From Rivularia sp. T60_A2020_040 (GTDB lineage: Bacteria; Cyanobacteriota; Cyanobacteriia; Cyanobacteriales; Nostocaceae), in contig JACYMD010000095.1 in NCBI GenBank assembly GCA_015272215.1, positions 26,905 through 90,904 of the forward strand: a DNA stretch of 64,000 nucleotides, in the 5' to 3' direction. Under the pieces are notes generated by a model. It saw only the letters and a program-made list of their open reading frames with translations. It made no database searches and was not told where the DNA came from. Of this stretch, positions 63,314 to 64,000 are shown in pieces (positions within the stretch are counted from its first letter, which is position 1; every line of letters starts with the position of its first letter). A program made the translations under genes and the position numbers.

Positions 63314-63973
63314 TTATATAGCGAAACGTTTTAGAGACAAACCAGGTTGTGTTGTGGGTGTGGGATGAGGTATTGCTTGCACCTCAATTTCGGGTATTGG
63401 AGATGCAGAAGTTTGGGGAGTTGGTTGAACTTCAATTTCGGGTATTGGAGATGCTCCAAATCGGGGAGTTGGTTCAACTTCAACTTCAAGTTCAACTTCG
63501 GAAAAAGGAGATACAGAAGCTTGGGGAGTTGGTTGAACTTCAATTTCAACTTCAACTTTGGAAAAAGGAGATGCAGAAGGTTGGGGAGTTGGTTGAACTT
63601 CAATTTCGGGTGAAAAAGTTGGTTGAACCTGATTTTCTGGAGTTGGAGAAGTTGGTACAGTAATAAAATAGTTATTATTTTCTTCTGCTGCGGGTGGAGA
63701 AGGCTTGACAGTAGGAACTAAAACACTACCCGTAGTAGCTTTGGGGGAAGGAGTTGGTTTTGGTGATGGTGACTCATTCTCAATCGCCGGTGTGGAAGGA
63801 GAAGGAGGAATTGGATTTTGTGGCTGTGCTGATTTTGGTGATACAGGGGGAGTAGTGGGATTTTCTGTTTCTTTTTGTTTGTCTTTGTCTTTACTTTCCG
63901 ATTCTGGTGATATAGGTAAAGATGTGTTGGGATTTTGTTCTTGTTTATACTTTAAACGGAAACAATCTGAGTT
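63314..63973 (-). pseudogene. Proline/glutamate-rich repeat reading frame without start codon, probably the 3' part of a disrupted gene
   Basis: A 219-codon frame runs from just after TGA-TAA (about 63974-63979) to the TAA at 63314. It contains no ATG, GTG or TTG until its last few codons. The sequence is linker-like: a Lys/Glu/Asp-rich segment (KDKDKQKETEN), then Pro-rich (PTTPPVSPKSAQ, PIPPSPS), then five repeats of about 16-24 residues around E(I/V)EVQPTPQxSxSP, ending LSLKRFAI. The regular amino-acid repeat and coding periodicity argue it was translated. A frameshift near 63970, or a link to a frame beyond the window, would explain the missing start. It could be the tail of an exported or membrane protein. 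Readings of the opposite strand here are shadows. Confidence 0.5.
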
Positions 63974-64000
63974 TTATCAAAAGTCTGGAAGTTGAGAGTA

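Noticed and set aside
63347..63663. Two plus-strand frames and a minus frame with WRC/GELVELQ/QLPKLLYL repeats
   Set aside because: They are alternate readings of the same 48-bp-like DNA repeat; only the frame giving EVEVQPTPQ fits a plausible protein and stays open for 219 codons.

Overview
The window looks like chromosome from a filamentous, probably heterocystous cyanobacterium of the Nostocales (Rivularia/Calothrix-like). The evidence is a form IB RuBisCO operon in the order rbcL-rbcX-rbcS, many HIP1 octamers (GCGATCGC), cyanobacteria-restricted families (COP23, DUF4168, DUF4360, a multi-GAF sensor kinase), low GC, and intergenic regions full of short tandem repeats and small palindromic elements. 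The genus is an inference, not a read-out.

Layout. (1) 1-4321: the 3' half of a type III-D CRISPR effector operon: the tail of an upstream gene, a two-domain Cas7, Csx19, and a large Cas7 with an insertion. cas10, cas6 and the array are not in the window. (2) 4518-13934: a coiled-coil/TPR membrane protein, then a tight atypical Hsp70 chaperone operon: DnaK-like ATPase, zinc-ribbon peptide, large TPR-like protein, J-like protein without HPD, and GrpE-like protein. (3) 14297-28968: a two-RCK protein with a degenerate pore, GH15 glucoamylase-like enzyme, MATE transporter, five-GAF histidine kinase, S9 peptidase, pentapeptide-repeat protein, a membrane protein and a class II glutamine amidotransferase. 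(4) 29222-35156: methionine-salvage genes mtnB and mtnX (a pair) and mtnD, separated by a fasciclin-domain protein and a NACHT-type NTPase that may be a defence gene. (5) 35475-41821: a YdcF-family protein, a small orphan protein, rbcS-rbcX-rbcL on the minus strand, a shortened SMI1/KNR4 protein and a secreted beta-propeller. (6) 42004-53693: mostly housekeeping genes (panB, serA, prmA, a thioredoxin, fabG, holA), a SpoIIM/RDD membrane cluster and a 2H-phosphoesterase-like protein. (7) 53825-63973: DUF4168 protein, LuxR-type regulator, GH13 enzyme, a JAMM peptidase next to a MoeB-rhodanese E1-like enzyme, COP23, DUF4360, M48 peptidase and a proline-rich reading frame without a start codon.

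Between the genes lie several dispersed repeat families that can be recognised by eye. They include a 97-bp element in two inverted copies; a small element with 12-bp terminal inverted repeats, complete once and rearranged or shortened twice; AAGTCGGGTTT hairpins in three copies; AGACG palindromes; an ACCACCGGAGTT motif at five loci; and heptamer-like tandem repeats that in several places run into the 3' ends of genes. No rRNA, tRNA, CRISPR array or intact insertion sequence was recognised. The most unusual biology is the complete divergent Hsp70 operon, the NACHT gene and the III-D effector operon.
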